Shown in pieces: positions 49,074 to 59,419 of a DNA stretch of 64,000 bases. Origin of the DNA: Prochlorococcus sp. AG-436-D21 (lineage in GTDB: Bacteria; Cyanobacteriota; Cyanobacteriia; PCC-6307; Cyanobiaceae); NCBI GenBank assembly GCA_003212655.1, contig QCPF01000002.1, forward strand, positions 28,490-92,489. The letters are read 5' to 3'. The translations under genes were made by a program, and so were the position numbers. The notes below the pieces were generated by a model. The model saw nothing but the letters and a program-made list of their open reading frames with translations, had not been told where the DNA came from and did no database searches. Each line of letters starts with the position of its first letter. Positions within the stretch are counted from its first letter, which is position 1.

Positions 49074-50894
49074 ATGTCTCAGCAAATTATCATCGCTGAG
49101 CAGGCTCGAATTGCAGCACTACTCACAGATGATCGAGTTGATGAATTAATCGTCGCACAAGGTCAATATCAAATTGGCGATATTTTTTTAGGAACAGTTG
49201 AAAATGTTCTTCCTGGCATTGATGCCGCTTTCATAAATATTGGTGAAAGTGAGAAAAATGGATTCATCCATATTTCAGATTTAGGTCCACTAAGCCTCAA
49301 AAAAGGAACATTTGGAATAACTGAATTACTAGAACCAAAACAAAAAGTTCTAGTACAGGTAATAAAGGAACCCACTGGATCTAAAGGACCTAGACTAACT
49401 GGAAGTATATCAATCCCAGGAAAATACCTGATATTACAGCCATATGGCCAAGGAGTAAATATTTCAAGAAAAATAAATACAGAAACTGAACGAAGCCGTT
49501 TGAAAGCTCTTGGGGTTTTAATAAAACCACCTAGTACAGGATTGTTATTTAGAACAGAGGCAGAAAAGATAAAAGAAGAACTTCTAATAGAAGATTTAGA
49601 AAGTTTAATTCAACAATGGGAAAATGTACTAAAAGTCTCTGAAGCTACTAATCCCCCAAATTTAGTAAAAAGAGATGATGATTTCTCTTTGAAGATCTTA
49701 AGAGATCATTTTAAAGAATCAACTAAAAGCATAATTATAGATAGTAAATTTTCAGTTACAAGGGCAAAAGATTTTTTAAAAAATTATGAATCAGACATAG
49801 AAGTTGAATTTCACGATAACAGTTTGAACCAACATATTTTCGAAAAATATGAAATTAAAAAAACAATACAAAAAGCCCTCCAGCCGAGAGTAGATCTTCC
49901 ATCGGGGGGTTATATAATCATTGAACCTACTGAAGCCTTAACAGTAATTGATGTTAACTCTGGATCATTTACAAGATCCGCCAACTCAAGACAAACTGTG
50001 TTGTGGACGAACTGCGAGGCAGCAGTTGAAATTTCAAGGCAAATGAAATTAAGAAATATTGGTGGAGTTATAGTAGTAGATTTTATTGATATGGAATCTA
50101 GAAGAGATCAATTTCAGTTACTTGAGCATTTTACCTCAGCAATAAAAGATGATTCTGCTAGGCCTCAAATAGCTCAGCTTACTGAATTAGGCTTAGTAGA
50201 GTTAACCAGAAAAAGGCAAGGTCAAAATATATATGAATTATTTGGTAAGAAATGTTCTACATGCAATGGTAATGGACATGTAGAAAATATATTAAATCAC
50301 GAAATTTCTAACTTAAAAATAAAAAATGTTGAGAATAAATCTAATCAATTAAATAATCTAAAATCTTTAGATATAAATAGTTCTCAATCAACTGATGAGC
50401 AGGAAAAAATATTGAACAAGGAATTACCAAACTCCAAAGAACTAAGTAAAGAGAATTCTTCTAACAAAAAAGAAAATGAAAATGAAAATTTGAACCAATC
50501 AAATTCAAAGGAAAAAAATATAATAACAGTTGATCTTACTAATGAAGAAAAAATTGTTTTCAGTCAATTAGGTATCAATCCGCTTTTAAAGTTAGGTAAA
50601 GAATATCTCACCAGCAATAATTTTGCGCGTTTAAAAGACAGTAATAAGGAATCGGAAAAACTCTTAGATAATGAAAAAACAAAAGCAAAACAAATTAAAA
50701 AAATCTCAAAATCGGTAGAAGAAAATATTCAAATTAAAATTCAAGCAAATGCAAACTCTAAAGATAAATCTAAAAATAACACTTATGAAAATAATGAAGT
50801 TGTATTAACAGATAAAAAAGATGACATTGCTCTCACTGATGAGCTAAACAATGCAAGAAAAAAGAGAAGAAGATCTTCAGCAAGCATTGAATAA
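49074..50894 (+). CDS. rne: Ribonuclease E/G family
   Basis: [72 protein letters not shown] Zn-link; C-terminal [11 protein letters not shown]. Confidence 0.95.
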   Translation: MSQQIIIAEQARIAALLTDDRVDELIVAQGQYQIGDIFLGTVENVLPGIDAAFINIGESEKNGFIHISDLGPLSLKKGTFGITELLEPKQKVLVQVIKEPTGSKGPRLTGSISIPGKYLILQPYGQGVNISRKINTETERSRLKALGVLIKPPSTGLLFRTEAEKIKEELLIEDLESLIQQWENVLKVSEATNPPNLVKRDDDFSLKILRDHFKESTKSIIIDSKFSVTRAKDFLKNYESDIEVEFHDNSLNQHIFEKYEIKKTIQKALQPRVDLPSGGYIIIEPTEALTVIDVNSGSFTRSANSRQTVLWTNCEAAVEISRQMKLRNIGGVIVVDFIDMESRRDQFQLLEHFTSAIKDDSARPQIAQLTELGLVELTRKRQGQNIYELFGKKCSTCNGNGHVENILNHEISNLKIKNVENKSNQLNNLKSLDINSSQSTDEQEKILNKELPNSKELSKENSSNKKENENENLNQSNSKEKNIITVDLTNEEKIVFSQLGINPLLKLGKEYLTSNNFARLKDSNKESEKLLDNEKTKAKQIKKISKSVEENIQIKIQANANSKDKSKNNTYENNEVVLTDKKDDIALTDELNNARKKRRRSSASIE

Positions 50895-51468
50895 AGTATC
50901 TGAAGTTGGAATCGATGAAGTTGGAAAGGGAGCAATTTTTGGTCCAGTTTTTTCAGCTGTTGTAGCGTTAACTGAAGAAAATAAAATTATCCTAAAACAA
51001 TTTGGAGTAACAGATAGTAAAAAATTAACTCCTAACAAAAGAAAATTACTTTTACCAAAAATTTTATTACTCTCTTCAGATTATGGAATTGGGCAATCTT
51101 CGGCCAAAGAAATAGATAAGTTAGGTATCAGGGTTGCGACGGAACTTTCAATGATAAGAGCTTTAAAAAAATTAAAACAAACTCCATCTGAATTAATGAT
51201 TGATGGCCCCTTATTATTAAGGCCATGGAAAGGAATTCAGAAAAACATAGTATCAGGAGACTCAAAGTTTATCTCGATAGCTTCAGCAAGCATAGTTGCC
51301 AAAGTTTCTCGCGATAATCTAATGGAAAGATTAGCAAAAAAATACTCAGAATACTTAATATTTAAAAATAAAGGTTATGGAACCAGAGAGCATCTTTCAT
51401 TAATCAAAAAAAATGGAATAACTAAACTTCATAGGAAAAGTTTTTTGAAAAAATCAAATCTTATTTAA
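50851..51468 (+). CDS. rnhB: Ribonuclease HII
   Basis: [42 protein letters not shown]; overlaps rne by 44 nt if the first ATG is used. Confidence 0.92.
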   Translation: MQEKREEDLQQALNKVSEVGIDEVGKGAIFGPVFSAVVALTEENKIILKQFGVTDSKKLTPNKRKLLLPKILLLSSDYGIGQSSAKEIDKLGIRVATELSMIRALKKLKQTPSELMIDGPLLLRPWKGIQKNIVSGDSKFISIASASIVAKVSRDNLMERLAKKYSEYLIFKNKGYGTREHLSLIKKNGITKLHRKSFLKKSNLI

Positions 51469-51972
51469 TTTACACCAATCTAAAAAATCTTTTACGAGCT
51501 GCTGTTGAACCCTTGACTTTATACCCAACAGAATCCCATTTAATACAGAATGACCAGTAGATTCCAAAATCTTTTTTGGTACCAGCTTAAGTAAAGGGGG
51601 TTGGCTTACAGATACGCCAAGCAGCGCTTCACCTTCTAAGCCAAAATCAGTTGCTTCCAAATTCGCTTTCAAAATAAGATTAAAATCATCTATCATCCCC
51701 AAACCATCCAATGTACTTTCAAGAGCACTCATTTTTAAAATTCCATCTTTATTTTCTACCGCAATTGAGACAACAGGGTTAATATCTAATTGAAAAACCT
51801 TAAAACTTGTTACTGTATACTTATATCTACCTACTCCTTCTGGTACTAATTTTTTGGAGTCAAGCATTGCTCCAACAACTCTTTCTTCTTCCAAAAGATA
51901 TTTAGAAAGATATTCCTTATTACGTGTTACAGAAAGCTTGAGTTTCTGTTTAGCATCAAAAGACAATAGCAT
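51454..51972 (-). CDS. DUF1997-family protein
   Basis: 172-aa [57 protein letters not shown]; family call from memory. Confidence 0.7.
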   Translation of the reverse strand: MLLSFDAKQKLKLSVTRNKEYLSKYLLEEERVVGAMLDSKKLVPEGVGRYKYTVTSFKVFQLDINPVVSIAVENKDGILKMSALESTLDGLGMIDDFNLILKANLEATDFGLEGEALLGVSVSQPPLLKLVPKKILESTGHSVLNGILLGIKSRVQQQLVKDFLDWCKLNKI

Positions 51973-51996
51973 TTTCTATATTCCTCCAATGCTTAT

Positions 51997-52869
51997 TTGA
52001 TCTCTTTTTTTTTTCGATTAATCATGCGCAAACAAGTTGCATATTTAGGTCCTCAAGGAACATACGCAGAAAAAGCAGCCCATATATTATCAAAGCTTGC
52101 CAATTTTCAGACACCTATATTTGTACCATGTAATGGGCTACATTCGGTCATTAAATCAATAGCCTACAACAATTGTGATGCTGCTGTAGTCCCTATAGAA
52201 AATTCTGTAGAAGGAGGAGTTACGGCTACTCTAGATGCCCTTTGGAAGTTTCCTGAAATTTTTATAAATAAAGCAATTGTTTTACCTATAAAACATGCAT
52301 TAATTAGTGATGGAGAACTTTCAAACATTTCAGAAGTATTATCTCATCCTCAAGCATTAGCTCAATGTTCAGAATGGTTATCTGAGAATCTTCCAAATGC
52401 AATACCCTTACCAACAAATTCAACATCAGAAGCTGTCAATATGGTCAAGGGGAGTAAATTCAGAGCTGCTATCGGTTCAAAATCATTAATTCAAATCGAA
52501 GGCCTTAAGGAATTAGCCTTTCCTATTAATGATGTTCCAGGTAATTGCACTAGATTTGTTTTATTGAGCAAGAAATCGAATTCAAATTTAGCTAATATTG
52601 CCAGTTTTGCTTTCTCATTAATTTCAAATAAACCTGGTGCTCTGCTTCAAGCTATAAATTATATTGCAGATTTTGGATTTAATATGAGTAAAATTGAATC
52701 CAGACCTTCAAAAAGAGAATTAGGCGAATATATAATTTATGTTGATTTAGAAATCAATAATCAAAATAATATTAAAAATCTTCTTGAATTAAAAAATAAG
52801 CTTAAGCCACTTTGCAACAATTTTGTGGATTTTGGAAATTATTTTTCTGAAAACGTTGAACTAGATTAA
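51997..52869 (+). CDS. pheA: Prephenate dehydratase
   Basis: VAYLGPQGTYAEKAA; AVVPIENSVEGGVTATLDAL; GNCTRFVLLS; ACT domain with KIESRPSKRELGEYIIYVDLE; likely start MRKQVAYLG at 52024. Confidence 0.95.
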   Translation: MISFFFRLIMRKQVAYLGPQGTYAEKAAHILSKLANFQTPIFVPCNGLHSVIKSIAYNNCDAAVVPIENSVEGGVTATLDALWKFPEIFINKAIVLPIKHALISDGELSNISEVLSHPQALAQCSEWLSENLPNAIPLPTNSTSEAVNMVKGSKFRAAIGSKSLIQIEGLKELAFPINDVPGNCTRFVLLSKKSNSNLANIASFAFSLISNKPGALLQAINYIADFGFNMSKIESRPSKRELGEYIIYVDLEINNQNNIKNLLELKNKLKPLCNNFVDFGNYFSENVELD

Positions 52870-52870
52870 T

Positions 52871-53806
52871 TTATCCTCTACATTTATAAACTCCAAATTC
52901 CATTAAACCTTTTTTAAATGCCCAATTCATGAGAAGTATTGTTGGAATCTCTCTAATAGACTTCACTATCGCAAATGGGCCAAGTGACAAAATTACGAAG
53001 GGCCTTCGAATACCCTCAATAATGGAGTCGTACCATGAAGGGTTTGTATAGGAATTCCAATTTTCAGATATAACTCTTCCTGAACTATTTTCATTAGTTC
53101 TAAGAATGTTACTGAAATCGTTAATGCTAATAAATTTGGGATGTACCCATTGTTCAAGTAATTGTTTAAGAACTAACTTTTCAAAAAATGATGGGGGATA
53201 TGCCTGGAGGTCTCTTGAGTTCCAATCAGCCAATGCTAAATACCCTCCAGGTCTTAATGTTCTCATGATTTCATCTGCAAACCTAGTTTTATCATTCATG
53301 TGTGCACCAGCCTCAACACTCCAGACGGCATCAAATGATCCATCTTCAAATTTCAAATCCAAAGCATCCATGACTTGGAAATTGCAATTTATCGCATCAG
53401 GAGTAAGTTCTCTTGCTCTTTTAACTTGAGCCGGACTAATTGTAATGCCAGTGACATTAAACCCATAATATTCTGCAAGAATTCTAGAACTTCCGCCTAT
53501 TCCGCAACCTACATCGAGTATTCTGGATCCCTGTGGCAATTTATCTAAACCACTCCATTTGACTAATTCATGAACAAACTGAACTTTAGCCTTTCTAAAA
53601 TCAATATTTTTTTTCCCTAAGGGATAAAAACCCAAGTGTATGTGTTCTCCCCACAATCTCTCGAGTAATTTGTCTTGAGTCCAAGCATCATATGCAGAAG
53701 CTACTGTACCGGAAGTAATGTACTTTCGAGCATTATATCTCCAGACTATGGCTAGTACTAGAAAAAATAAAACTATTAAAAAAAAAGGAAACAATAATTC
53801 AAACAT
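52871..53806 (-). CDS. MPBQ/MSBQ-type methyltransferase (tocopherol/plastoquinone-related)
   Basis: N-terminal TM then SAM domain RILDVGCGIGGSSRILAEYYGFNVTGITISPAQVKRARELTP; resembles Synechocystis Sll0418 from memory. Confidence 0.82.
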   Translation of the reverse strand: MFELLFPFFLIVLFFLVLAIVWRYNARKYITSGTVASAYDAWTQDKLLERLWGEHIHLGFYPLGKKNIDFRKAKVQFVHELVKWSGLDKLPQGSRILDVGCGIGGSSRILAEYYGFNVTGITISPAQVKRARELTPDAINCNFQVMDALDLKFEDGSFDAVWSVEAGAHMNDKTRFADEIMRTLRPGGYLALADWNSRDLQAYPPSFFEKLVLKQLLEQWVHPKFISINDFSNILRTNENSSGRVISENWNSYTNPSWYDSIIEGIRRPFVILSLGPFAIVKSIREIPTILLMNWAFKKGLMEFGVYKCRG

Positions 53807-54463
53807 TTAATTTTCTTTTATATCAGGAAAACTCTCTTTCAATGCTGTTCTTGCTGCAAGTTGTTTTCTTGTATGATCGAGCATTTCATATTCTCTATGT
53901 AAACGGGAAAACGTATTTCTCTCCTCGAGAAGTCTTTGCTGTTCCTCAGCAACAGGACCACCCAAATGAGCTCCTATCCAAAATGATAAATCCATTGGGT
54001 TGTCAGGTAATTTTTCAGGTAGATTCTTCTTGGTATTAGTCAATTTACTCGTTAAATTAATAACATCGCTGAGTGCTTGTTTAACTGAATCTTTTAGAGA
54101 ATCTAATTTTTGAAAGTCATCAATATTCTCATCGCTTATCCAACTAACCATCGCAGAACAAAATGGCGCGGAACGGGTAATTTCTAAGACTTGAAATCTT
54201 TGTTGGCCAAGAGTAATAATATTACTTCTGCCATCCTCTGCAGTTTGATGTTTTATAATTTGTGCACAACATCCAACATTAGCCATAGACTTAGTTGTTG
54301 GATCCCACTTAATAACCCCAAACATAGAATCAGACTCAAGAACAGATTGGAGCATGATCCTGTATCTGGATTCAAAAATATGTAAAGGCAATACTTCTTG
54401 AGGAAAAAGGACTACCTCTGGCAAAGGAAATAAAGGTAATTCCCTTACTGAGAGTTCTCCCAT
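53807..54463 (-). CDS. Stand-alone Lon N-terminal (LON substrate-binding) domain protein
   Basis: ELPLFPLPEVVLFPQEVLPLHIFESRYRIMLQSVLESDSMFGVI. Confidence 0.88.
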   Translation of the reverse strand: MGELSVRELPLFPLPEVVLFPQEVLPLHIFESRYRIMLQSVLESDSMFGVIKWDPTTKSMANVGCCAQIIKHQTAEDGRSNIITLGQQRFQVLEITRSAPFCSAMVSWISDENIDDFQKLDSLKDSVKQALSDVINLTSKLTNTKKNLPEKLPDNPMDLSFWIGAHLGGPVAEEQQRLLEERNTFSRLHREYEMLDHTRKQLAARTALKESFPDIKEN

Positions 54464-54519
54464 TTAAACCTCATTTCATTATTTTTATACTAATCAATTT
54501 AGGGCAGTTTCGGGATTTG

Positions 54520-54870
54520 TTAAAGTTTAACTTCTATATCTACACCACTTGGAAGATCTAGTTTCATTAAAGCATCAATAGTTTTTGCAGAAGGACTATA
54601 GATATCTATTATTCTTCGATGTGTTCTTGTTTCAAAATGCTCTCTAGAATCTTTATCAACATGTGGTGATCTAAGGACACAATAAATCTTCCTTTTTGTA
54701 GGTAAAGGTATTGGACCTATTGCTGAGGCAGAAGTAGTATCAGCAGTTTGGATTATTTTGTCGCAAGATAAATCAAGCATTCTTCTATCAAATGCTTTGA
54801 GTCTTATTCTTATCTTTTGTTGAGCAATTGATGCAGTCATAATTTCAAATAAATTTGGGGTAAGGGCCAT
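54520..54870 (-). CDS. rpsJ: 30S ribosomal protein S10 (true start probably MTASIAQQ at 54840)
   Basis: [22 protein letters not shown]...[40 protein letters not shown]. Confidence 0.95.
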   Translation of the reverse strand: MALTPNLFEIMTASIAQQKIRIRLKAFDRRMLDLSCDKIIQTADTTSASAIGPIPLPTKRKIYCVLRSPHVDKDSREHFETRTHRRIIDIYSPSAKTIDALMKLDLPSGVDIEVKL

Positions 54871-54891
54871 TAATTAATGTGACCCTTATCC
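54858..54891 (-). promoter_or_regulatory. Hairpin in the tuf-rpsJ intercistronic spacer
   Basis: Plus-strand GGGTAAGGG...CCCTTATCC arms (one G-T wobble) around CATTAATTAATG, itself a 12-bp palindrome; on the transcribed strand it ends about 17 nt before the S10 ATG. Confidence 0.5.
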
Positions 54892-54940
54892 ATAAACCTA
54901 TATTAGATGATTGAGGTTAAATTTTTAAAATTCAAATGTA

Positions 54941-56140
54941 TTATTTGAGTATTTTAGAAACAACTCCAGCACCTATAGTACGTCCACCTTCACGTATAGC
55001 GAATCGCATACCTTGTTCGATTGCTACTGGACAAATTAATTCTCCAGTCATCTTAATTCTGTCTCCTGGCATGACCATTTCAACATTTGAGCCATCATCC
55101 GAGGTGAATGCAGTTATTTGACCTGTCACATCAGTTGTTCTGATGTAGAACTGAGGTCTATATCCTGCAAAGAAAGGAGTATGTCTTCCGCCCTCTTCTT
55201 TTTTGAGAACATAAACTTCTCCTTCAAACTGAGTATGAGGAGTAATAGATCCTTTCTTGACAAGAACCATTCCTCTCTCAATATCTTCTTTCTGGACACC
55301 ACGTAAAAGTAAACCAACATTATCGCCAGCCATACCTTCATCAAGAAGTTTTCGGAACATTTCAACTCCAGTAACAGTTGTTACTCTTGTATCTCTTATT
55401 CCAACTATTTCGACTTCTTCTCCAACCTTAACTTTACCTCTCTCAATTCTTCCAGTAGCAACAGTTCCTCTACCAGTAATAGAGAAAACGTCTTCAACTG
55501 CCATTAAGAATGGTTTATCAACTTCTCTTTCTGGTTCAGGAATGCTAGCATCTACTGCCTTCATTAGTTCTTCAATCTTTGATTCCCAAGTTGAATCACC
55601 TTCGAGAGCTTTTAAACCAGAGACTTGAACGATAGGAATATCGTCACCAGGGAAGTCATAACTGTCTAGCAACTCTCTGATTTCCATTTCAACAAGTTCA
55701 ATAATTTCTTCATCATCGACCATATCGCACTTATTGAGAGCAACTACAAGAGCAGGAACTCCAACCTGTTTAGCTAAAAGAATATGCTCTTTTGTTTGAG
55801 CCATAGGACCATCTGTAGCTGCACAAACTAGAATAGCTCCATCCATCTGGGCTGCCCCTGTAATCATGTTTTTCACATAATCGGCATGTCCTGGGCAATC
55901 GACATGAGCATAATGCCTGCCTTCAGTTTCATATTCAACGTGAGCTGTATTGATGGTAATACCACGCTCTCTTTCTTCAGGAGCACCATCAATGTCTCCA
56001 TAGTCTTGAGCTTGAGCTTGACCTTTTTTGGCTAATACATTTGTAATAGCAGCAGTTAGTGTTGTTTTTCCATGATCAACATGGCCAATAGTACCTATGT
56101 TGACATGTGGTTTGTTCCTTTCGAACTTCTCGCGAGCCAT
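54941..56140 (-). CDS. tuf: Translation elongation factor Tu
   Basis: [62 protein letters not shown]. Confidence 0.98.
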   Translation of the reverse strand: MAREKFERNKPHVNIGTIGHVDHGKTTLTAAITNVLAKKGQAQAQDYGDIDGAPEERERGITINTAHVEYETEGRHYAHVDCPGHADYVKNMITGAAQMDGAILVCAATDGPMAQTKEHILLAKQVGVPALVVALNKCDMVDDEEIIELVEMEIRELLDSYDFPGDDIPIVQVSGLKALEGDSTWESKIEELMKAVDASIPEPEREVDKPFLMAVEDVFSITGRGTVATGRIERGKVKVGEEVEIVGIRDTRVTTVTGVEMFRKLLDEGMAGDNVGLLLRGVQKEDIERGMVLVKKGSITPHTQFEGEVYVLKKEEGGRHTPFFAGYRPQFYIRTTDVTGQITAFTSDDGSNVEMVMPGDRIKMTGELICPVAIEQGMRFAIREGGRTIGAGVVSKILK

Positions 56141-56185
56141 TTTAAATTAAAGAATCGAGGGTTTAAGAGTGTTTTAGTTTAGAGA

Positions 56186-58261
56186 TCAGGAGTTGCCCTG
56201 ATTCTTGGAAATGATAGCTTCAGCAACATTACGAGGAACTTCCTCATAATTTGCGAACTCCATTGAAAATATACCCCGACCTTGAGTCATTGATCGGAGT
56301 TGAGTGGCATAACCGAACATTTCGGCTAATGGCACTTTGGCCTGTACCTTAGACAATCCATCGTCAACAGATTGTCCTTCTACTTGACCTCTTCTAGAAG
56401 AGAGATCACCAATTACAGATCCAAGAAAGTCGTCAGGACTTTCGACCTCAACTTTCATCATAGGCTCTAAAAGGACAGGATTGCATTTTTTAACCCCGTC
56501 TTTAAAAGCCATAGAACCTGCAATTTTGAAGGCCATTTCAGATGAGTCTACATCGTGGAATGAACCATCGACTAGTGTTACTTTTACATCAATGAGTGGA
56601 TATCCGGCAAGAACACCAGATTCACAGGTTTCTTTCATCCCATTAGAAGCAGGACCAATATACTCTTTTGGTACAGCTCCACCAACAATTTTGTTTACAA
56701 ATTCAAAACCTTTGCCAACCTCAGCAGGTTCCATTTCAATAATTACATGACCATATTGACCTTTTCCTCCAGTCTGTCTTGCATATTTACCTTCACCTTT
56801 AGAACTAGACCTAATGGTCTCTCTATATGAGACTTGAGGTGCTCCTATATTTGCTTCAACTTTAAATTCCCTTAACATTCTGTCAACAAGGATTTCCAAG
56901 TGCAACTCACCCATACCTGCAATAACAGTTTGATTTGTCTCAGAATCTGTACTTACTCTAAAAGTTGGATCCTCTTCAGACAAAGCAGTTAAAGCTTTTG
57001 ATAATTTTTCCATATCCCCTTTAGTTTTTGGCTCAACAGCCACTGAAATAACTGGTTCTGGGATGAACAATGTCTCCAAAACAATGGGATCTTCTGTATT
57101 ACATAAAGTGTCCCCTGTTGTTGTGTTCTTAAGACCTAATACAGCTCCTAAATCTCCAGCCCTTAATTCATCAACCTCCTCTCTTTCATCAGCCTTTAGA
57201 ATTACTAATCTCGAAATTCTCTCTTTGGCATCTTTAGTAGAATTCATTACATAACTTCCCTTTGAAAGAACACCCGAATACATTCTTACAAAAGTTAATT
57301 TTCCATATGGGTCTGACATCACTTTGAAAGCTAATGCACTAAAAGGCGCGTTATCGTCTGAAGGCCTTACGTCTTCTTTACCACTTGGTAAAACACCTTG
57401 TATTGGTTTTACATCAACTGGAGCTGGCAAGTAATCGACAACAGCGTCTAAAACAAGTTGGACTCCTTTATTCTTGAAGGCTGAACCGCACAATACTGGT
57501 ACTAATCCATGTTTTAGAACCCCTTCCCTTATTCCTTTTTTAAGTTGTTCTTCAGATAATTCTCCTGTTTCGAGGAATATTTCTATTAACTCTTCATCAT
57601 TTTCTGCAACACTCTCCATTAACTTTAATCTCCACTCTGCAGCTTCCTCCTCCATTTCAGATGGAATTGGTGCTTCTTCAATATCAGTGCCTAAGTCATT
57701 TTTATAAAGATATGCTTTATTTGCAACTAAATCAATAATGCCTGTGAGATCCCCTTCAGCCCCAATAGGTAGCTGAATTGGAAGAGCATTTGCCTTTAGT
57801 CGATCTTTAATTTGTTTATTAACTTTTAGAAAATCTGCACCAGTTCTGTCCATTTTGTTAACAAAAACCATTCTTGGGACAGAGTATCTATCTGCTTGAC
57901 GCCAAACAGTTTCAGATTGAGGCTGAACTCCACCAACTGCGCAAAAAACAGCTATGACTCCGTCCAAGACACGCATTGATCTTTCCACTTCAATAGTGAA
58001 GTCAACGTGACCTGGAGTATCAATAATGTTAATTCTGTGATCTTGCCAACTAGTAGATATTGCTGCAGCAGTAATAGTTATTCCTCTTTCTCGTTCTTGA
58101 GCCATCCAATCTGTTACGGCAGCACCATCATGTACTTCTCCTATCTTGTGTACAACTCCTGAATAAAACAAAATTCTTTCAGTAGTTGTAGTCTTCCCTG
58201 CATCAATATGAGCGGCTATACCTATGTTTCTAACTCGTTCTAGGGGAAAGTCGCGTGCCAA
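56186..58261 (-). CDS. fusA: Translation elongation factor G
   Basis: [59 protein letters not shown]. Confidence 0.98.
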   Translation of the reverse strand: MARDFPLERVRNIGIAAHIDAGKTTTTERILFYSGVVHKIGEVHDGAAVTDWMAQERERGITITAAAISTSWQDHRINIIDTPGHVDFTIEVERSMRVLDGVIAVFCAVGGVQPQSETVWRQADRYSVPRMVFVNKMDRTGADFLKVNKQIKDRLKANALPIQLPIGAEGDLTGIIDLVANKAYLYKNDLGTDIEEAPIPSEMEEEAAEWRLKLMESVAENDEELIEIFLETGELSEEQLKKGIREGVLKHGLVPVLCGSAFKNKGVQLVLDAVVDYLPAPVDVKPIQGVLPSGKEDVRPSDDNAPFSALAFKVMSDPYGKLTFVRMYSGVLSKGSYVMNSTKDAKERISRLVILKADEREEVDELRAGDLGAVLGLKNTTTGDTLCNTEDPIVLETLFIPEPVISVAVEPKTKGDMEKLSKALTALSEEDPTFRVSTDSETNQTVIAGMGELHLEILVDRMLREFKVEANIGAPQVSYRETIRSSSKGEGKYARQTGGKGQYGHVIIEMEPAEVGKGFEFVNKIVGGAVPKEYIGPASNGMKETCESGVLAGYPLIDVKVTLVDGSFHDVDSSEMAFKIAGSMAFKDGVKKCNPVLLEPMMKVEVESPDDFLGSVIGDLSSRRGQVEGQSVDDGLSKVQAKVPLAEMFGYATQLRSMTQGRGIFSMEFANYEEVPRNVAEAIISKNQGNS

Positions 58262-58333
58262 TTTTAAAGCTCCAAATAAAATAATTTTTGATAAGAATAG
58301 TTCACCCTAAAAGTAAACTTTATTAATAATAAA

Positions 58334-58828
58334 CTACTTAAGTACCTTTTTGATGAAATTAATATCTGTAATGTGCAAAAGCTTTGTTGGCTTCAGCCAT
58401 TTTATGAGTGTCTTCTCTTTTTTAACAGCACTACCCGTTTCATTTGCTGCATCCATCAACTCACCAGCAAGTTTTTGGGACATACTTTTGCCATTCCTTG
58501 CTCGTGAGAATGTAACAAGCCATCTTAATGCCATAGCTGTACCCCTTTCTTGGCGAACTTCCATAGGTACTTGATATGTTGCACCACCAACTCTTCTAGC
58601 TCTTACCTCAACAAGAGGAGTAGCATTTTTCACAGCTGTTTCAAACAATTCGACTGCATTCCCGCCTGTTCTCTCGCTAATTAAAGAAAAAGCATCAGAC
58701 AATATCCTTTGAGCTGTAGATTTTTTACCATGTTTCATCAATCGAGAAATCATCATTGAAGCAAGACGACTATTAAATTGAGGATCTGGAAGAACTGGTC
58801 TTTTTACTGCTGCATTACGACGTGACAT
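58334..58828 (-). CDS. rpsG: 30S ribosomal protein S7; annotated ORF has a frameshifted C-terminus (canonical frame would stop at 58359)
   Basis: [43 protein letters not shown]...GSAVKK is normal S7, then [27 protein letters not shown] instead of [20 protein letters not shown], which is present in the other frame. Confidence 0.93.
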   Translation of the reverse strand: MSRRNAAVKRPVLPDPQFNSRLASMMISRLMKHGKKSTAQRILSDAFSLISERTGGNAVELFETAVKNATPLVEVRARRVGGATYQVPMEVRQERGTAMALRWLVTFSRARNGKSMSQKLAGELMDAANETGSAVKKEKTLIKWLKPTKLLHITDINFIKKVLK

Positions 58829-58853
58829 GTTTTTAAAAAGTGATGTTTACAAA

Positions 58854-59228
58854 TTAATCTTTTGGAGCTTTTGCACCATACTTAGATCTGGATTGACGTC
58901 TATCTTTGACTCCAGCTGTATCTAAAGTTCCTCTTATTATATGATATCTAACCCCTGGCAAGTCCTTAACTCTTCCACCTCTTAATAGCACTACTGAGTG
59001 TTCTTGCAAATTATGCCCAATACCAGGAATATATGCTGTTACTTCGAAACCGGAAGTTAATCTCACCCTTGCGACTTTTCTTAAAGCTGAATTAGGTTTT
59101 TTAGGTGTTGATGTATAAACTCTCGTACATACCCCTCTTCTTTCAGGGCAAGCTTTTAACGCAGGAGATTTTGTTTTCCTAGTCAGACGTTTTCTTTCTG
59201 AACCTATTAATTGTGAGATGGTAGGCAT
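58854..59228 (-). CDS. rpsL: 30S ribosomal protein S12
   Basis: [97 protein letters not shown]. Confidence 0.98.
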   Translation of the reverse strand: MPTISQLIGSERKRLTRKTKSPALKACPERRGVCTRVYTSTPKKPNSALRKVARVRLTSGFEVTAYIPGIGHNLQEHSVVLLRGGRVKDLPGVRYHIIRGTLDTAGVKDRRQSRSKYGAKAPKD

Positions 59229-59419
59229 CTATTATATTTTAAAAAAATAAACATTTCACCATCATAACCTTTTACGAGCACCAACTAAAAGTTTTTAATG
59301 ATATTTTTTTTAAAAATTAGTGAAATTAAAATTCTTTGGTAAATATTCATTATCTTTAGATTTATTTTCATATTTATTTTTATAATGGAAATAAATAACT
59401 AAATAGAATTAAATAATCT

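Noticed and set aside
55126-55365. Nested ORF inside tuf on the same strand
   Set aside because: Alternative frame of a highly conserved gene; no independent support.
59338-59353. NtcA-like GTAAATATTCATTA upstream of glutamate synthase
   Set aside because: Right half-site is TTA rather than TAC; common by chance in AT-rich DNA.
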